Shown here: positions 12,705-24,670 of the stretch, in pieces | Numbering within the stretch: the first letter of the stretch is position 1 | Layout of the letters: every line of letters starts with the position of its first letter | NCBI GenBank assembly: GCA_039090855.1 | Contig: CM077005.1 | Span: forward strand, 80,100,607 to 80,164,606 | Source of the DNA: Macrothele yani | Taxonomy: Eukaryota > Arthropoda > Arachnida > Araneae > Macrothelidae | Length of the DNA stretch: 64,000 bases | Reading direction: 5' to 3' | The notes under the pieces: model-generated | Databases searched by the model: none | Told to the model about the DNA's origin: nothing | The model's input: the letters and a program-made list of their open reading frames with translations, nothing else | Made by a program: the position numbers and the translations under genes

Positions 12705-14600
12705 ATTGTAATTGAAAAAAAAGGATGTGGAAAAAAGAAACTTTCAGAAATTAAGATCATCAAGTCATGCGTTTCAAAAATCCGTTTTCCTTTATAACGT
12801 TTAAAAGCATGTTTTTGCTTTTTTACCTGTAGTGTAAATAAAAAAACTATGTTGATTTTTTTTTTTTATGGAATCAGACGTCCGTATGTCTGATTGTCTT
12901 CATCTGAGTTCACACTTTAGCTACTGTGTACAAGTAGACCTATTTTTTCAGCTCAAAAATATGTAGTTTTGTATATATTCACAGTATAAGTCATTCCTTA
13001 TTCCCACAGAACTGAATTCAGCATATGCAAAATGAAGATCATCAAGACCCGCCCAACACTATGTTTCTGATTGTCTGCTGTTTATATTCAAGAAATGCAA
13101 ACATGGATCAATGGTGAATGCAGCAACTATGATTTTTATTTATTACCAAGAAAAAAAAAAAAAAGAGCCGTGAAAGCTGTAAAGCTGAAACGGATATTTC
13201 TCTCGACCCCCCCCCCCCCCATGCACAAAAACATTCCAATTAAGATCAAACAGCAGGAGGACGCGTCCACACAACACAACCTTTGGAATTACCTGATGGA
13301 ATGGCTTCCTTTCATTTGGCACATCGCCATAAATCACCACCTGCAGCTCACTGAACTGTCAAGTTGCACCCTTCCTCCTTACTTTAACTATAATAGAAAC
13401 TGTAAAAAAAAATGCTCCCCAATTTTCGACAAAATTAAATTACCAAATTTACGTCATGATGTTGCAATTTACTAAAATACGTTTGTTTATCTGCTGAATA
13501 TTGCTTAAATCCATTGAAAACTTTTTAATTATAGATGATTTTTTTATTAAAACAGTAACTCAGACGTCTGAATAAAAACGTGTTTGTAATTCAAATAGAG
13601 TCCATATCATCACAGAAAAAAAATTTAAGGATCACTCTGTTTAAATAAACCATGGCATCTAAAAAAAATAATTCACTTGCTTTTCCCGTAATTTATAATT
13701 ACTGTTTCTTTTTCTTCAATCCGATTATGCAACGTTTTTTTTTTTTCTTTTTTTTTTTTTTTTCCATCTGCTAAAGTTCCTAACGGAATTTGGCGAAATT
13801 TGCACTAGAACTTTATTGTGATGTATCTTAACTACTGTAAAAATTTTACTGTGTTATTTTCAAAATTCAGAAAAATGGATTTCTGAAAATATTCTCCTAG
13901 TCCTTTTGTGCTGTGGAAGTGATAAACAGGTGTTTGCTTTCTTCCCAACCAAGGGCTTCAGATCAGCGCTCCCAGCTGTCAATCAACCGTTGCTATGGTA
14001 ACACCCTTTCTGCTGGAGGCTTACTCTGTCCAAAGAGGCACACATACTTGTCTATAATAAAAATTACCAATGCTAACTTTTAAAGTTTTAAACCGATTCG
14101 ACTGGAATTTTGGAAGTGAGCTTCTGTAATCCAATTACAGTGAATGTAAAAATTTCAGCCACTTTCGTGAAAAATTCGCAAAGATAGTTTTCTTATTTTT
14201 TATCATAAGTAGTGGAAGTCTCTTGAGGGGAGGGAGGGTGGCATGCACATAAACAAGAAGATGATGAATGTGTTGTTCAGGCATACTCCTCACTGGTGGA
14301 TGCCAGCTGACTTGGTACATACGCGACCCCCTGCAAATGCTAAATGCCTCTTCTTTCCCCTTCTGTTCTCAATTGTCGGACGGACATCAAGCTCCCCTTC
14401 GACCTACTAGTAATCATCCAATTTTATTGCACTGGAAGTAGTGCCTTTTTTTTTTCTTTTTTTCCCCCCAGCCAAATTAGGATTTGGTGCACATCGGAAA
14501 CCGCTGCCGGTGGTTTCTTTGAGAACAGAGAAAAGGAACTTTAAAAAATGAAGGGGTAACAGTAACACGATTTCCTAAAAGGGCATTTTTTAAGCACTAA
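12705..14600. other. Right part of the P-like element, no recognised coding sequence
   Basis: AT-rich sequence with homopolymers (T run near 13735-13763, C run near 13208-13220) and no frame with a domain I recognise. It belongs to the CAGGG element by position. Confidence 0.5.
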
Positions 14601-14728
14601 TTTCAAATTTCAAGGCTTTTCAAGACGGCATTAAAAAAACACCGTTTTTCCAGGATATTCCAGGCCTTGAAAACGTAATCATGATTTTCCAGGACTTTCC
14701 AGGTTTTCAAGCACGCGTGCGCACCCTG
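14600..14728 (-). repeat. Possible hAT MITE end rich in CCTGGAAAA motifs
   Basis: Read on the minus strand from 14728 it begins CAGGGTGCGCACGCGTGCTT and contains repeated CCTGGAAA(A/T) motifs, as in hAT-derived miniature elements. The other end was not found. Similar CCAGG motifs recur near 26518-26560 and 27230-27280. Confidence 0.35.
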
Positions 14729-14888
14729 CGTAATGGTAAATTTATTGGCGTTAATAACGGTTGTGTTTTTAATAAATAAGCTTACGAAAATTTTAGGATG
14801 AATAGCAAATTTTAGGTATAATTTTAGGAATTTAAGGAGGGTCACAAAATATTAGGAATTTTAGGAGGAATGCGATCCCTGGAGAATG

Positions 14889-17261
14889 GTAAATACGGAA
14901 CAAAGAAGTCCTGTCTGCACCCCAGGAGACTGAGGCAAGGATCTTAAGGATTGACAAGGCTCTCAGACAGGAAGTCCTTAGCCGTCGAACGTGCTAGCGA
15001 AAGGTGAACGCACGGTCAACGGTCAAACCAAGGAACTTGGTTTCCGGCAAAACTGGAATGGCTGCACGGTCCAAATAGAGCTCTGGATCAGGATGGAGGC
15101 CACGCCTCCAGCAGAAATGGACACAGGCTGTCTTGTCGGGAGAAAGAACAAACCCATTATTGTTAGCCGCTTTAACAATCTGGGTAATTGCAGACTGCAG
15201 CTGCCTTTCAACGAAATGCATGCTGGATGACGAACAGAAGATGTGAAGGTCGTCAACAAAAATGGTAGCCGAAACCGTAGGAGGAAGATTTTTGAGCAAA
15301 CAATTAATGCGGAGGATGAACAGAGTCACCGAAAGAATGCTGCCTTGAGGAACACCTTGTTCTTGATGGAAAAAGGCGGAGAGCGTTGTACCCAGGCGCA
15401 CCTGGAACACACGGTTACGAAGAAAGTTGGCAATGAAGGTTGGCAGGTTTCCCCGCAACCCACTCTCGTGGAGGTCACGGAGGATACCGTGACGCCACGC
15501 TCTATCGTAAGCTTTTTCGATGTCAAAAAATACAGACACCAGGTGCTGCCTACGTACGAACGCCTCACGAACAGACGTCTCAAGGAGCAGGAGATGGTCA
15601 GGAGCTGAACGATGACGACGGAAGCCGCTTTGTGATGGAGACAGTATTCGATGTTCTTCAAGAAAATAAATTAGCCGGGAATTAACCATTCGTTCAAGGA
15701 TTTTGCACAGACAGCTAGTGAGGGCAATTGGTCGATAACTAGAGGGAGACTTGGGGTCTTTGCCAGGCTTGGGAAAAGGTAAAACAAAAGCTCTTCGCCA
15801 AGAGTCCGGGAAACTGTGCTCCAACCAAATGCGGTTGAAAAGCACTAATAGATTCTCGAGAGACGACTGCGAGAGATGACGAATCATGTCATAGTGGATG
15901 CCGTCGGGACCAACAGATGTTGCGCCTGACCGATGCAGAGCCACCTGTAGTTCAACCATGCTGAAGGGGGAGTTATACTCAGTGTTATAAAAAGGCGCAA
16001 AGGAGATTTTCTGGCGTTCCGCGGTTGTTTTAATCCTCTGAAAGGGCGGGAGATACACCTGAGAACTAGAAACTGAGGCAAACGCTTCGCCCAAGCAATC
16101 CACAATCTCCCCAACTTCAGCATACGTGCAGCCGTTATTCTCAAGGATTGAAATTTGGCGGGAACTATAGTTTCCCCGGATCTTACGAATTTTTTCCCAA
16201 ACAGTTTTTGAACTGGCACGTGAATTGATAGATGAAACGTACTTCATCCAAGACTCCCTCTTGCTTCGTCGACGCACCAACCGAGCGTAAGATTTTGCTC
16301 TTTTAAATTTAACAAGATTAGCATCGGTCGGATAACGCCGAAAAGTACACCAAGCCTTATGTTGAACTCTCCTAGCCGCTGCGCAATCAGGGTTCCACCA
16401 AGGCTTCGGACGTCTTGGGAGCGTCGTTGAGGTTTTTGGGATAGAGAGATCTGCTGCCTGAATGATACACGTTGTGACATCAGTAACAGCTGCGTCAATT
16501 GACCCCCGGGTCACCATGGCAAAAGATATCACTGCGGACGATGTGAAGACCTCCCACTTGGCACGATCTATCCTCCAACGAGGAGGGCGGGAGGCAGAAG
16601 ATGGCACGCTCACATTATACCTAAGTACAATTGGGAAGTGGTCGCTTCCATGGAGGTCGTCACACACCGTCCACGACCAGTCGGCCATAACCGATGGTTG
16701 ACCCAAAGATACATCGATTGCACTGAAACTTCGTGTAGGCTTGTGGAAGTAAGTGTTAGCACCGGTGTTAAACAGGCACAAAGAGGTCGAGGAAAGAAGA
16801 GATTCGATCCTACGGCCTCGTGTGTCTGTTCTGACACTACCCCACAATGGATTATGAGCATTGAAGTCACCCAGAAGAAGAGTAGGTGACGGCAGCTGCT
16901 CAACTAATCTCTCAAGAACGGACACGTTCACGTCCTCATTCGGCGGCAGATAGACGCTGCAAACAGTTAGAGGCACAGGCATGGAGATACGCACCGCAAC
17001 GGCTTGTAAAGATGTTGAGACCGCAACGGGAGAAACTGGAACACTGTGGGGGACAAGGATGGCAACTCCCCCGCAAGCTATATCTCCTGAAACATTACCT
17101 TTCCGGAATGCACTGTAGCCTCGAACTGAAAGGAGGTCTGATGGTTTAAGTTTTGTCTCCTGGAGGCAAAGGCACACCGGAGAGTATGACGAAAGCAGAT
17201 GTTTCACGTCGTCATATCTTGTCCGAAAGCCTCGACAGTTCCACTGAACGATTTGACCCAT
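14889..17261 (-). pseudogene. I-clade ORF2, endonuclease and reverse transcriptase part
   Basis: The chosen start is the ATG at 17261 (MGQIVQWNCRGF), just after the ORF1 stop, because the endonuclease begins there. APE endonuclease motifs run in order: QWNCRGF, LQETKL, LLGDFNAHNPLWGS, GSDHFPI. RT motifs follow: GPDGIHYDMI, LPFPKPGKDP, SYRPIALTS, SGFRRHRSAPDH, FDIEKAYDRAW, GVPQGSILSVTLF and FVDDLHIF (the catalytic YxDD-type box). A TAG at about 14991-14993 interrupts ...AFTFR, and the frame then continues to the P-like insertion, where it stops after FRIYHS. Confidence 0.88.
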
Positions 17262-17327
17262 GGTTTGAATTGTGGTGAATGAGAAAAAGAAAAAACGAAA
17301 AACAAAACCCGAGAAAGACTGGGACAA

Positions 17328-18559
17328 CTAATAGTTGTCCGATTCCATCATTTCGTCAGCAATGTCCATTTGCACTTGGGACTGTTTTGTCCGACGCCCT
17401 GTAGTCTCTGGTGGTAAAATGGGGCGGTATTTTGGTTCCTGTGTCGCAGATGATCTTGCCCGATCCTGGTTCTTATGATGGGAGTTTGGAGATTTCTTCT
17501 CCTTTTCCGTTCTCTTTCCTCCCGGGGTTGTTGAAGTCCCGGTGGTGCTGGTGTTAGTTGCAGCAGGTTTAGGCACAGTGGTTGTTGGAGCTTTCGCGTC
17601 CCTAGCTCGGGATTGCAGTGCTGCCAGACCAGCAGCTATGATGTCGTCTAGCTTGTAGGGACAATTCAATGGGATTTGGCTATCAGTCTGTGTACCGACT
17701 GTAGTCCTTGCAACAACCGCTGATGCATAGGATCGCCGATTTGATTGATTTGGAGCGACCTTTCTTCTGGCCTCTGGGTAGGAGATTCCCTCAACGGTCT
17801 TAATGCGTTGGATCTCTTTTTCCTCTTTCCACTTTGGACAGTCTCTCGATGATGCTGCATGAGATCCCTTGCAGTTGAAGCACAGCTCGGCTTCGGCATG
17901 GAAATCTTGCAAAGTATGGTCTGTTATTGTACAACGCCCACACCGAGCAGTGCTCCTGCAAGACTGCTGGGAGTGACCATATGCTTGGCATTTGAAGCAC
18001 CGTAGAGGACTTGGTATGAAGGGGCGCACTTTAAGGTGTAGATACCCTGCCTTGATTGATGTTGGCAGGGATGGGGTGTTAAAGGTCAGTATGATGTTTC
18101 GAGATGGGACAGATTGGCCATTTCGCCGAAATAGGATGCGCCGGACTCCACTCACTTGTTGGTCTTTCAGTTCCTCCAGAAGTTCTTGGTCACTGCACTC
18201 CAGAAGGTCTTGAGAAGAGATAACACCTCGTGAGGAATTGAGGAAGCCGTGAGGGGTAACTTTTACTGGACAATCTAAAAGAGGTAGTGTTTAAAAGCAC
18301 TGTAGCATATCTGGGACTCGACAAGAAGATCTCCAGATTGGAGCTTCTTAACGCTCTTAGGAGAGCTGGCAGTTGATTGCAATGCTTTATTTATCCAGAA
18401 GGGGCTTCTGGTGTTTAATGGGTTTGAAGCGTCCAAGGAGTGGATGCAAAAGAACCGAACATTGGCAGAATCAGGTGTAGGTTTCTTGTTGGGAGGGGGT
18501 GACCCTTCCTCAATGGGCCGCTTTGTTTGAAGTTCTTGGGAAATTTTTTTGTTATCCAT
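17328..18559 (-). pseudogene. I-clade ORF1 (gag-like, zinc knuckles)
   Basis: The N-terminal part from ATG at 18559 contains RSPFWINKALQSTASSPKSV and KKLQSGDLLVES. The frame is lost near 18280-18300 and resumes to the stop at 17328-17330. The second part contains three Cys-rich knuckles, starting CFKCQAYGHSQQSC, CGRCTITDH and CFNCKGSHAASSRDC, and a basic, Ser/Thr-rich tail. In the family this protein binds the element RNA. A single frameshift separates it from an intact frame. Confidence 0.82.
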
Positions 18560-19388
18560 GAATAGAAGTGAAAAGTTCGTCCGCCGATTTCCCCGCCCAT
18601 AACCGAGCCCAACAGGGGAGAGCCGGAGGTCCGCAAGCCCAATTGGACGCAGGACACGACTCTAGGGTTAAGCAACGGATATAGCATGTTGATAGTGCAG
18701 ACATGCGCTCAGCGAGTACCGAGACTTTCCCAGGTCTCGGTAACACCCCTTTGGCATGCCCGCACTATCCCCAAACTCACCCTGTTGTACGAAACAACAA
18801 GCCGATTGACTAGGAGTGGGTTAGTTCCTAGCCGCCCGTTTAGGGTGAAGCAGGGGGCAAAGAGGAGTGTTGGCGACTGGCGACAACAACAACCTGGCCA
18901 CCAGAAACCTCAGCCTCCAGCATCCCCTTTTCCACCTTACGGGTCACCGCACACGGCAAACGTGCAGGTAGGTCTAGCAAACCAGCCCGGAAAAACAAGA
19001 GAGGAACAGAAAATGGAGAAGCAAGTCGAGTAGAAAATGGAGTAGAAAAGAAGAACAGGTAGTGGAGAAGAAAGTAAAAACAAGAAAGGGAGAGGAAAGC
19101 CAGAGGAAAGGAAAGGGCTGGCGCATAATCACAACCTCAGCAACCAACAACTGAGGCGGGTGCTGTCAAGGTGGTGGCAACACAAAGTTGTAATGGGAAG
19201 AATCAAACATAACATGTCGGCTGGGGCCGTGGGGTCGCTACTCCCCATCAGCTGGATGAACAGCTGTCCCTGCAGTAACGTGAAAGCACAAATACAAAAA
19301 GCAAAAAACCGTCCCAAGGTCAGCTCGGGCCGTGGGGGCGCTGCTCCCCAAATAACTGGAAAACCAGTTATCCCCGTGCGGCATCTCA
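18560..19388 (-). promoter_or_regulatory. 5' UTR of the I-clade element, with internal duplication
   Basis: GC-rich sequence upstream of ORF1. It includes a hairpin near 18717-18745 (ACCGAGACTTTCCCAGGTCTCGGT) and a partly duplicated block sharing a GGGCCGTGGGG(T/G)CGCT core, near 19220-19250 and again near 19328-19358. In the family the 5' region of such elements carries an internal promoter; no promoter motif is claimed here. Confidence 0.5.
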
Positions 19389-20505
19389 GTTTTTATGGGA
19401 TGGCCTTTGTATAAAAGTGTTGAAGGAAGATAATCCTTTTACAATTAGAAATATGCAACAATTAACAAAATAATTTTAGTTGTGTTAGTACAGGTTACAT
19501 ACAGGAATCAGAAATAATCATGTTTTAGTGTTACATGAGATGCTAAAAATGAAAGAGCCAAAGAAATGTGAAGAAAACATGGCAATTAGTAGATTAAATT
19601 TCCAAAGGAAACAGGGTTGGAAACAGGACAGTTCATCTGATAAAGTGAAGTGCTGAGCAGCCTAAGCCTGAAAAGATGAATGTCAGTGTCACTGTTAAAA
19701 GGAAGACTATTCCTAATGGGGAAACTTTTTAAATGAAATCATAAAAAGGTTAATGAGAAAAAATTAATGGTAGTAGGTTTTGATGAAAGATTGTTTAATT
19801 ACCATATAGGTATAAAATCTTACACATTTTCACAGTTACAGACATTAAACAAAGAAGAAAAACCTTAAAAACAGAATGTGCAATCATTCCTGGAGGTCTA
19901 ACAATTATACTCTAAGTTTTAAGGGTAAGTGAAAATGATAAAACAATTCACACTGAGAAGATTGTCAATGGATAATTCAACTAAAACAAGAGGGAAAAAA
20001 TGACATATGAATTTTTCAAGCCTGGGATGAGGCCACAGAAATCATTTTAAAGCAGATCTTTAAAAACCCATGACATCCAGTGTTTCAGAACAGATTATGT
20101 CTGCATGTGGGCAGCATAATATGACTATGGTGTTCTATGATAATTAGCATGAAAATATTAAATATCTTTTTTTATATTTCACAAATATTTCTCATATATA
20201 ACATGAAATAAATTTAATTTTACATAACACATTTCATAAAACCTTACAAAGCAAATTAATCAAATAAATGTGAATCCTAACAATATTCTGTTTAACACCA
20301 AAGAATTGTACTTCATACTTGTTGTTTGTAAACAATACCAGCACTGTCAACTAGCACACATTCCCCATCAACATACACAGGAGTAGGAGCCAAGCAGAAA
20401 AAGTATGAGTTATTGTAATTATGTAAATGAATGAATGAATAAGTAAATAAAACCAAACTTTCTATATTTGCCTGTAATTTTCAAAATTGAAGTTTATCTT
20501 ACACA
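19389..20505. other. POLR2B intron, nothing recognised
   Basis: AT-rich intron with no open frame or repeat that I can assign. Confidence 0.6.
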
Positions 20506-20507
20506 TA

Positions 20508-22058
20508 CACTGGTGTGCAAAAATTAAGGATGAAGAGGAGAAATTAGCATAACAGCGGAACAAGCAGGCAGAACGGACCGAAAGACCACTCAGGAGATAG
20601 ACTAGGGTCCGGTACCGTAGGGCATGCGCATATATGCAGCATGACATAGCGGGGAGCTTCTGAAGGGTATAAAGCACACGGGCGGTGTACGCTCAGCAAT
20701 TCGGTGAAAGCTATTGCACAGTGTACATCGGTTTGAACTACGTCGAGTTGCTGTCACCGTGTGATATGGCCAACAGGCAATCCAGTAGACGACATCTAGA
20801 TGATTTTACCCGAGGTTGCGTCATTGAGAAGTTGGAAGAAGGTCGAAGTGTGACTAGTGTGGCCAAGGAGTTCGAGATCGCTCACAGCATTGTTCTACGA
20901 GCTTGGAGAGCATTTCAAAAGACAGGAAAAGCTGTCCGAGAGTTTAGCAGTGGTCGTCCACGAGCAACCACGGTGGCAGACGACCGGTGTATTGTCCTAC
21001 AGGCGAGAAGAGACAGGCGGCAGACAGCGGGAGAAATCGTAAGGCACATGCAACAGACAACTGGACGTCCATTATCGCGTTTTACCGTGGCCAGGAGGCT
21101 GCACAAAGGTGGTCTATTTGCATGACGACCAGTACGGTGTGTGCCATTAATGCCTGTTCATCGGAGACGGCGGTTTCTGTGGTGCCAGGAACACAAGAAC
21201 TGGACACATCAGCAATGGGGTCAAGTTATCTTGATGGATGAGAGCCGATTTAGTCTGGCAAGCGATTCTGGACGTATACACATCTGGAGAGAGCAGGGAA
21301 CACGCAATCACACCTCCAACATCATCGAAAGGGACCGGTTTGGAGGTGGCAGAGTTCTCGTTTGGGGCGGTATCATGCTTGGTAGCCGTACTGACATCCA
21401 CATCTTCCAAGGAGGTTCAGTCACTGGTGTCCGCTATTGTACCAAGGTTCTCCTGCATCACGTGTGTCTGTTTAGAGGTGCTGTGGGTCCTAAGTTTCTC
21501 TTCATGGGCGACAACGCTACACCTCATCATACAGTGGCTGTCGCAGAGCTGTTGGAGAGTGAAGATATTCAACGCATGGATCGGCCTGCAAAGTCCCCAG
21601 ACGTAAATTCAATCGAACACGTGTGGGACCTTCTCGGGAAACACTTGACAGCACGTCACCAGCCGCCAGAAACGATTCCGCAGCTGCGATTGGCGCTACA
21701 AGAGGAATGGGCCGCGATGCCTCAACAGCTCCTTGACAACCTCGTCCTCAGCGTGGACAGATGTTGTAAATCCTGCAACGCATTCAGGGGTGATCATATC
21801 CCCCTACTAAAGACTGGATCTTTCTTGGCAGCCGCCTGTCACATGGACATTTCTGTCTCCTGTGCAGTTGTGCTTGAAGCTACCTTTTCAAAAAAGTGCC
21901 TTTGTATCCTTTGGATTCCTTGTTTGGACGGTTTTGCTCACTTGACCCAAATTCTTACATCTTGGGGATCTTATGGTATGATTTGAGTCAATGAGGAGCA
22001 CTTCTGCACGACGTTACATTCGAAAAAACGTCTCGTCCTAAGTTTTTGCATGCCAGTG
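20508..22058 (+). mobile_element. Tc1-like DD34E transposon, nearly intact
   Basis: The termini CACTGGTGTGCAAAAATTAA (20508) and, read inward from the right, CACTGGCATGCAAAAACTTA (22058) are inverted repeats flanked by TA at 20506-20507 and 22059-22060. At 1551 bp it has the size of a complete Tc1 element and encloses one transposase frame. Confidence 0.93.
20766..21986 (+). pseudogene. Tc1 transposase with a single in-frame TGA
   Basis: ATG 20766 opens MANRQSSRRHLDDFTRG, followed by a paired-type HTH region (IEKLEEGRSVTSVAKEF, SGRPRATTVADD). A TGA at 21123-21125 sits where the context GLFA-x-RPVRCVPL expects a coding codon, probably CGA. The frame then continues unchanged. Catalytic residues are all present: VILMDESRF, FMGDNATPHH and DVNSIEHVW, with 34 residues between the second D and the E. 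The frame runs past the usual C-terminus (CNAFRGDHIPL) to a stop at 21984-21986, perhaps after a small indel. Confidence 0.9.
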
Positions 22059-22211
22059 TATATTATTTATTTTTTCATATGGACTTAATTTTGCCTCTCT
22101 CAAAACTATAAGTATACCACCCCCAGAAATTAATTGAACACAGGGGGCTACACAGGAAAAACAGCATATTTGGCACTGTGTAACATGAATGCCTTGGACA
22201 GTTGTAAAGCT

Positions 22212-22215
<4 letters not shown>

Positions 22216-22304
<89 letters not shown>

Positions 22305-22322
22305 GATGATGATGATGATGAT
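22216..22322. repeat. Compound microsatellite (AG)n then (TGA)n
   Basis: About 42 units of AG at 22216-22300 run directly into seven TGA-type units. It lies just downstream of the POLR2B exon e donor on the gene strand, about 90 bp into the intron. Confidence 0.95.
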
Positions 22323-22409
22323 ACATTCATTGTAACAAGCACGAAACCACTTATGTTGAGAAAAAAATTAGTATTAAATACTGTGCAAAAGCAGTAATGT
22401 TTGACCTCA

Positions 22410-22565
<156 letters not shown>

Positions 22566-22692
22566 CTATTCATAAATTTATATGCTCAGAAACTTCAAAT
22601 GTCAAGGAGAATATCACTGTAAAACTATAATAACTAACTACAAAAATTTCCAGTTTTGCACCATCAACTACCAAAAACCTATTAACAGATAC

Positions 22693-22694
<2 letters not shown>

Positions 22695-22745
<51 letters not shown>
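22695..22745. repeat. (AC)n microsatellite
   Basis: About 25 uninterrupted AC units within the POLR2B intron, 130 bp upstream of the exon e acceptor on the gene strand. Confidence 0.95.
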
Positions 22746-22746
<1 letters not shown>

Positions 22747-23360
22747 CTAACCACAGAGACTAATTTAACTAAAACCCCATAAAACTTTTAAAGACTTCCA
22801 CTTAAGAAGTGCCACACTTAAACATGAAATTTATAAATAATATACCTTATGCTCTGTTGATTTGCAATCAATACATTTAGTTAAAGGAACATGCATTCAT
22901 TTAGACTAGACATCCTTTTAAAGTGAGACCTTGTCTTATCTCACTAGATATATGAATTCTCATAACAATAGTCTATATAAAATCAACCTGCAGCAAAACA
23001 AAAGCTTGTACAATGTACAAACATTTGTGACAATGTAAGTGATCTGTGGCAGGGTGTAACTGTGTTATCAGTTTTATGACAAAGTAAGTGGCAGCAAAGT
23101 CCAAGGAAATTCTGCTTAAAAGTTTATAGCTGCAGCAGTCTTCTGCAAAATGCTGTTCTATATTTTGAATTATATAAAAGTATCACCTTGTACCTTAATA
23201 ATCCTTATGAAATAGAAATTCTTAATCAAATTCCTTTATCTTTTTTTTTATTGGAATGGTTTTTATTGGGCATTATTAAACAGAAGGGTGGCACTCATAA
23301 AAATGGCCTTTGTGACATCAATTCAAGTTTTATTTACATCCCTAGTTCAATCCTACCCAC
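22746..23360. other. POLR2B intron, nothing recognised
   Basis: AT-rich sequence without a supported feature. Confidence 0.6.
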
Positions 23361-23363
23361 ATA

Positions 23364-24668
23364 CACAGTGCGTCAAAGAATTTTTAAGACTGGCGCTAGA
23401 TTTCAGCTTATGGTGGCGCCACCAGTGTAATCGCGAATGCGTTATAAACCGTGACCATCTGCTTGCTTTCTGCCAAAAGTACTGCACAATTGTTAAAGTA
23501 ACTCAAACGAAACGGCCGTTCATTAGAGAAGTCAAATTTGTTTCACGTTGAATTATTAAGATGGAACAAAGGGCTGTTATTAAATTTAACGCAAAACTTG
23601 GTAAAAGTGCCTCGGAAGCATACCTAATGATGAAACAAGTTTACGGTGAGTTTTGTTTAAGTAGATCAAATGTTTTCCTGTGGCACAAACGTTTTTTGGG
23701 CGGAAGAGAGATGCTAGAAGATGATAAGCACACCGGAAGACCAAGTTCATCTAGGACTATTGAAAAAGTGCGTGATTTCGTGGCAGACAATCGATGTGCG
23801 TCACTAAGAATGATGGAAGAGTCTTTAAACATTAACAAAGAAACGATTCGAACCATCCTGCATGAAGATTTGGGCAAAACAAAAGTCTGTGCTAAATTTG
23901 TTCCACACACCTTAACTATTGAACAAAAATCAAGGAGAAGTGCACATTGCAGAGACATCATTTCAGCCGCTGAAAATGATCCGAACTTCTTAAAATCGAT
24001 TGTTACAGGTGATGAAACATGGTGTTTTCACAATATGATCCTAAAACAAAGCGACAAACTGCGGAATGGAAGTCAAAAAACTCACCACAAACCAAAATAT
24101 TATGAAAAGTTCCGTCGAAAATCAAAACAATGCTCATTACATTCTTCGATAATAAGGGTATTATCCACAAAGAATTCGTTCCAAGTGGACAAACAATTAC
24201 TGGTGAGTTTTATTTAAATGTTTTGAGACGTTTGACTGGCAGAATTCGTCGTATTCGTCCAGAATATCGGGATGATACAGTTGATGTTTGTTGCACGATA
24301 ATGCGCCCAGTCACACCTCACTTCTTGTTCGTAGATTTTTGGCGAAAAATAACGTCTGTGTGTTGAATCACCCACCGTATTCGCCTGATTTAGCACCCTG
24401 CGACTTTTCTTTATTCCCCAAACTTAAAATGACGTTAAAAGGGTGTTATTTTGATGATATTTCGACCATACAAACAACTTCTACGCGTGCTTTGGAGGCA
24501 ATTCCGCAAAGTGAACTAGAGCAGGCATTCTAATCATTATTAAATCGCTGTAGCAAGTGTATTGATGCCAGAGGGACTTATTTTGAATAACAAACCAAAA
24601 CAAATTATAATTTTTTGTTTCTGTTTCATTTTACAGACCCAGTCTTAAAAATTCTTTGCCACACTGTG
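23364..24668 (+). mobile_element. Mariner DD34D element, full length but frameshifted
   Basis: The termini CACAGTGCGTCAAAGAATTT (23364) and, read inward from the right, CACAGTGTGGCAAAGAATTT (24668) are inverted repeats flanked by TA at 23362-23363 and 24669-24670. At 1305 bp it is typical mariner size and carries a transposase on the plus strand. Confidence 0.93.
23561..24590 (+). pseudogene. Mariner transposase pseudogene (DD34D)
   Basis: ATG 23561 starts MEQRAVIKFNAKLGKSASEA, with the HTH and linker regions (KHTGRPSSSRTIEKV) intact. The catalytic blocks are VTGDETWCFHN, MLHDNAPSHTS and HPPYSPDLAPCDFSLFP, with 34 residues between the last two Asp. The protein is broken by frameshifts around 24050-24130 and 24270-24290 and by a TAA after LEQAF at about 24532. 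All three catalytic Asp survive. It reads antisense to POLR2B. Confidence 0.9.
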
Positions 24669-24670
24669 TA

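Larger units (their letters stand above)
7326..14881. mobile_element. P-like DNA transposon with CAGGGATC ends and 7-bp TSD
   Basis: It is bounded by CAGGGATC at 7326 and GATCCCTG ending 14881, with the 7-bp duplication GAGAATG at 7319-7325 and 14882-14888. Removing it with one duplication restores the I-clade ORF2 frame (YHS|LIR). Both ends carry clusters of ATTTTAGG in the same orientation. A THAP-like exon lies at 7585-7655. CAGGG termini, a 7-8-bp duplication and a THAP domain together fit the P superfamily, but no RNase-H-like catalytic domain was recognised. Much of the interior is an inserted RTE element (9066-12692) and low-complexity AT sequence. Confidence 0.7.
5751..19388 (-). mobile_element. 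I-clade (Nimb-like) non-LTR retrotransposon, split by a P-like element
   Basis: The minus-strand order is GC-rich 5' region, ORF1 (18559-17328), ORF2 with endonuclease and RT (17261-14889), a 7556-bp insertion (7326-14881), then RNase H and the C-terminus (7325-6010) and a 3' UTR ending in a TAAC-repeat tail at about 5751-5763. The endonuclease-RT-RNase H order with CCHC knuckles in ORF1 is typical of the I group. Without the insertion it is about 6.1 kb, a full-length size. The 5' boundary near 19388 is estimated from the drop in GC. The 3' tail abuts the TA at the mariner end. Confidence 0.85.

Noticed and set aside
20320..20400. Possible extra POLR2B exon between exons e and f
   Set aside because: Exon e (YNNY plus AG) joins directly to exon f (C then WQDL) in frame and in line with other animals, leaving no room for an exon here.
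22134..22397. Open frame of 87 codons
   Set aside because: It is created by the (AG)n/(TGA)n microsatellite, translating as RE repeats then Asp repeats.
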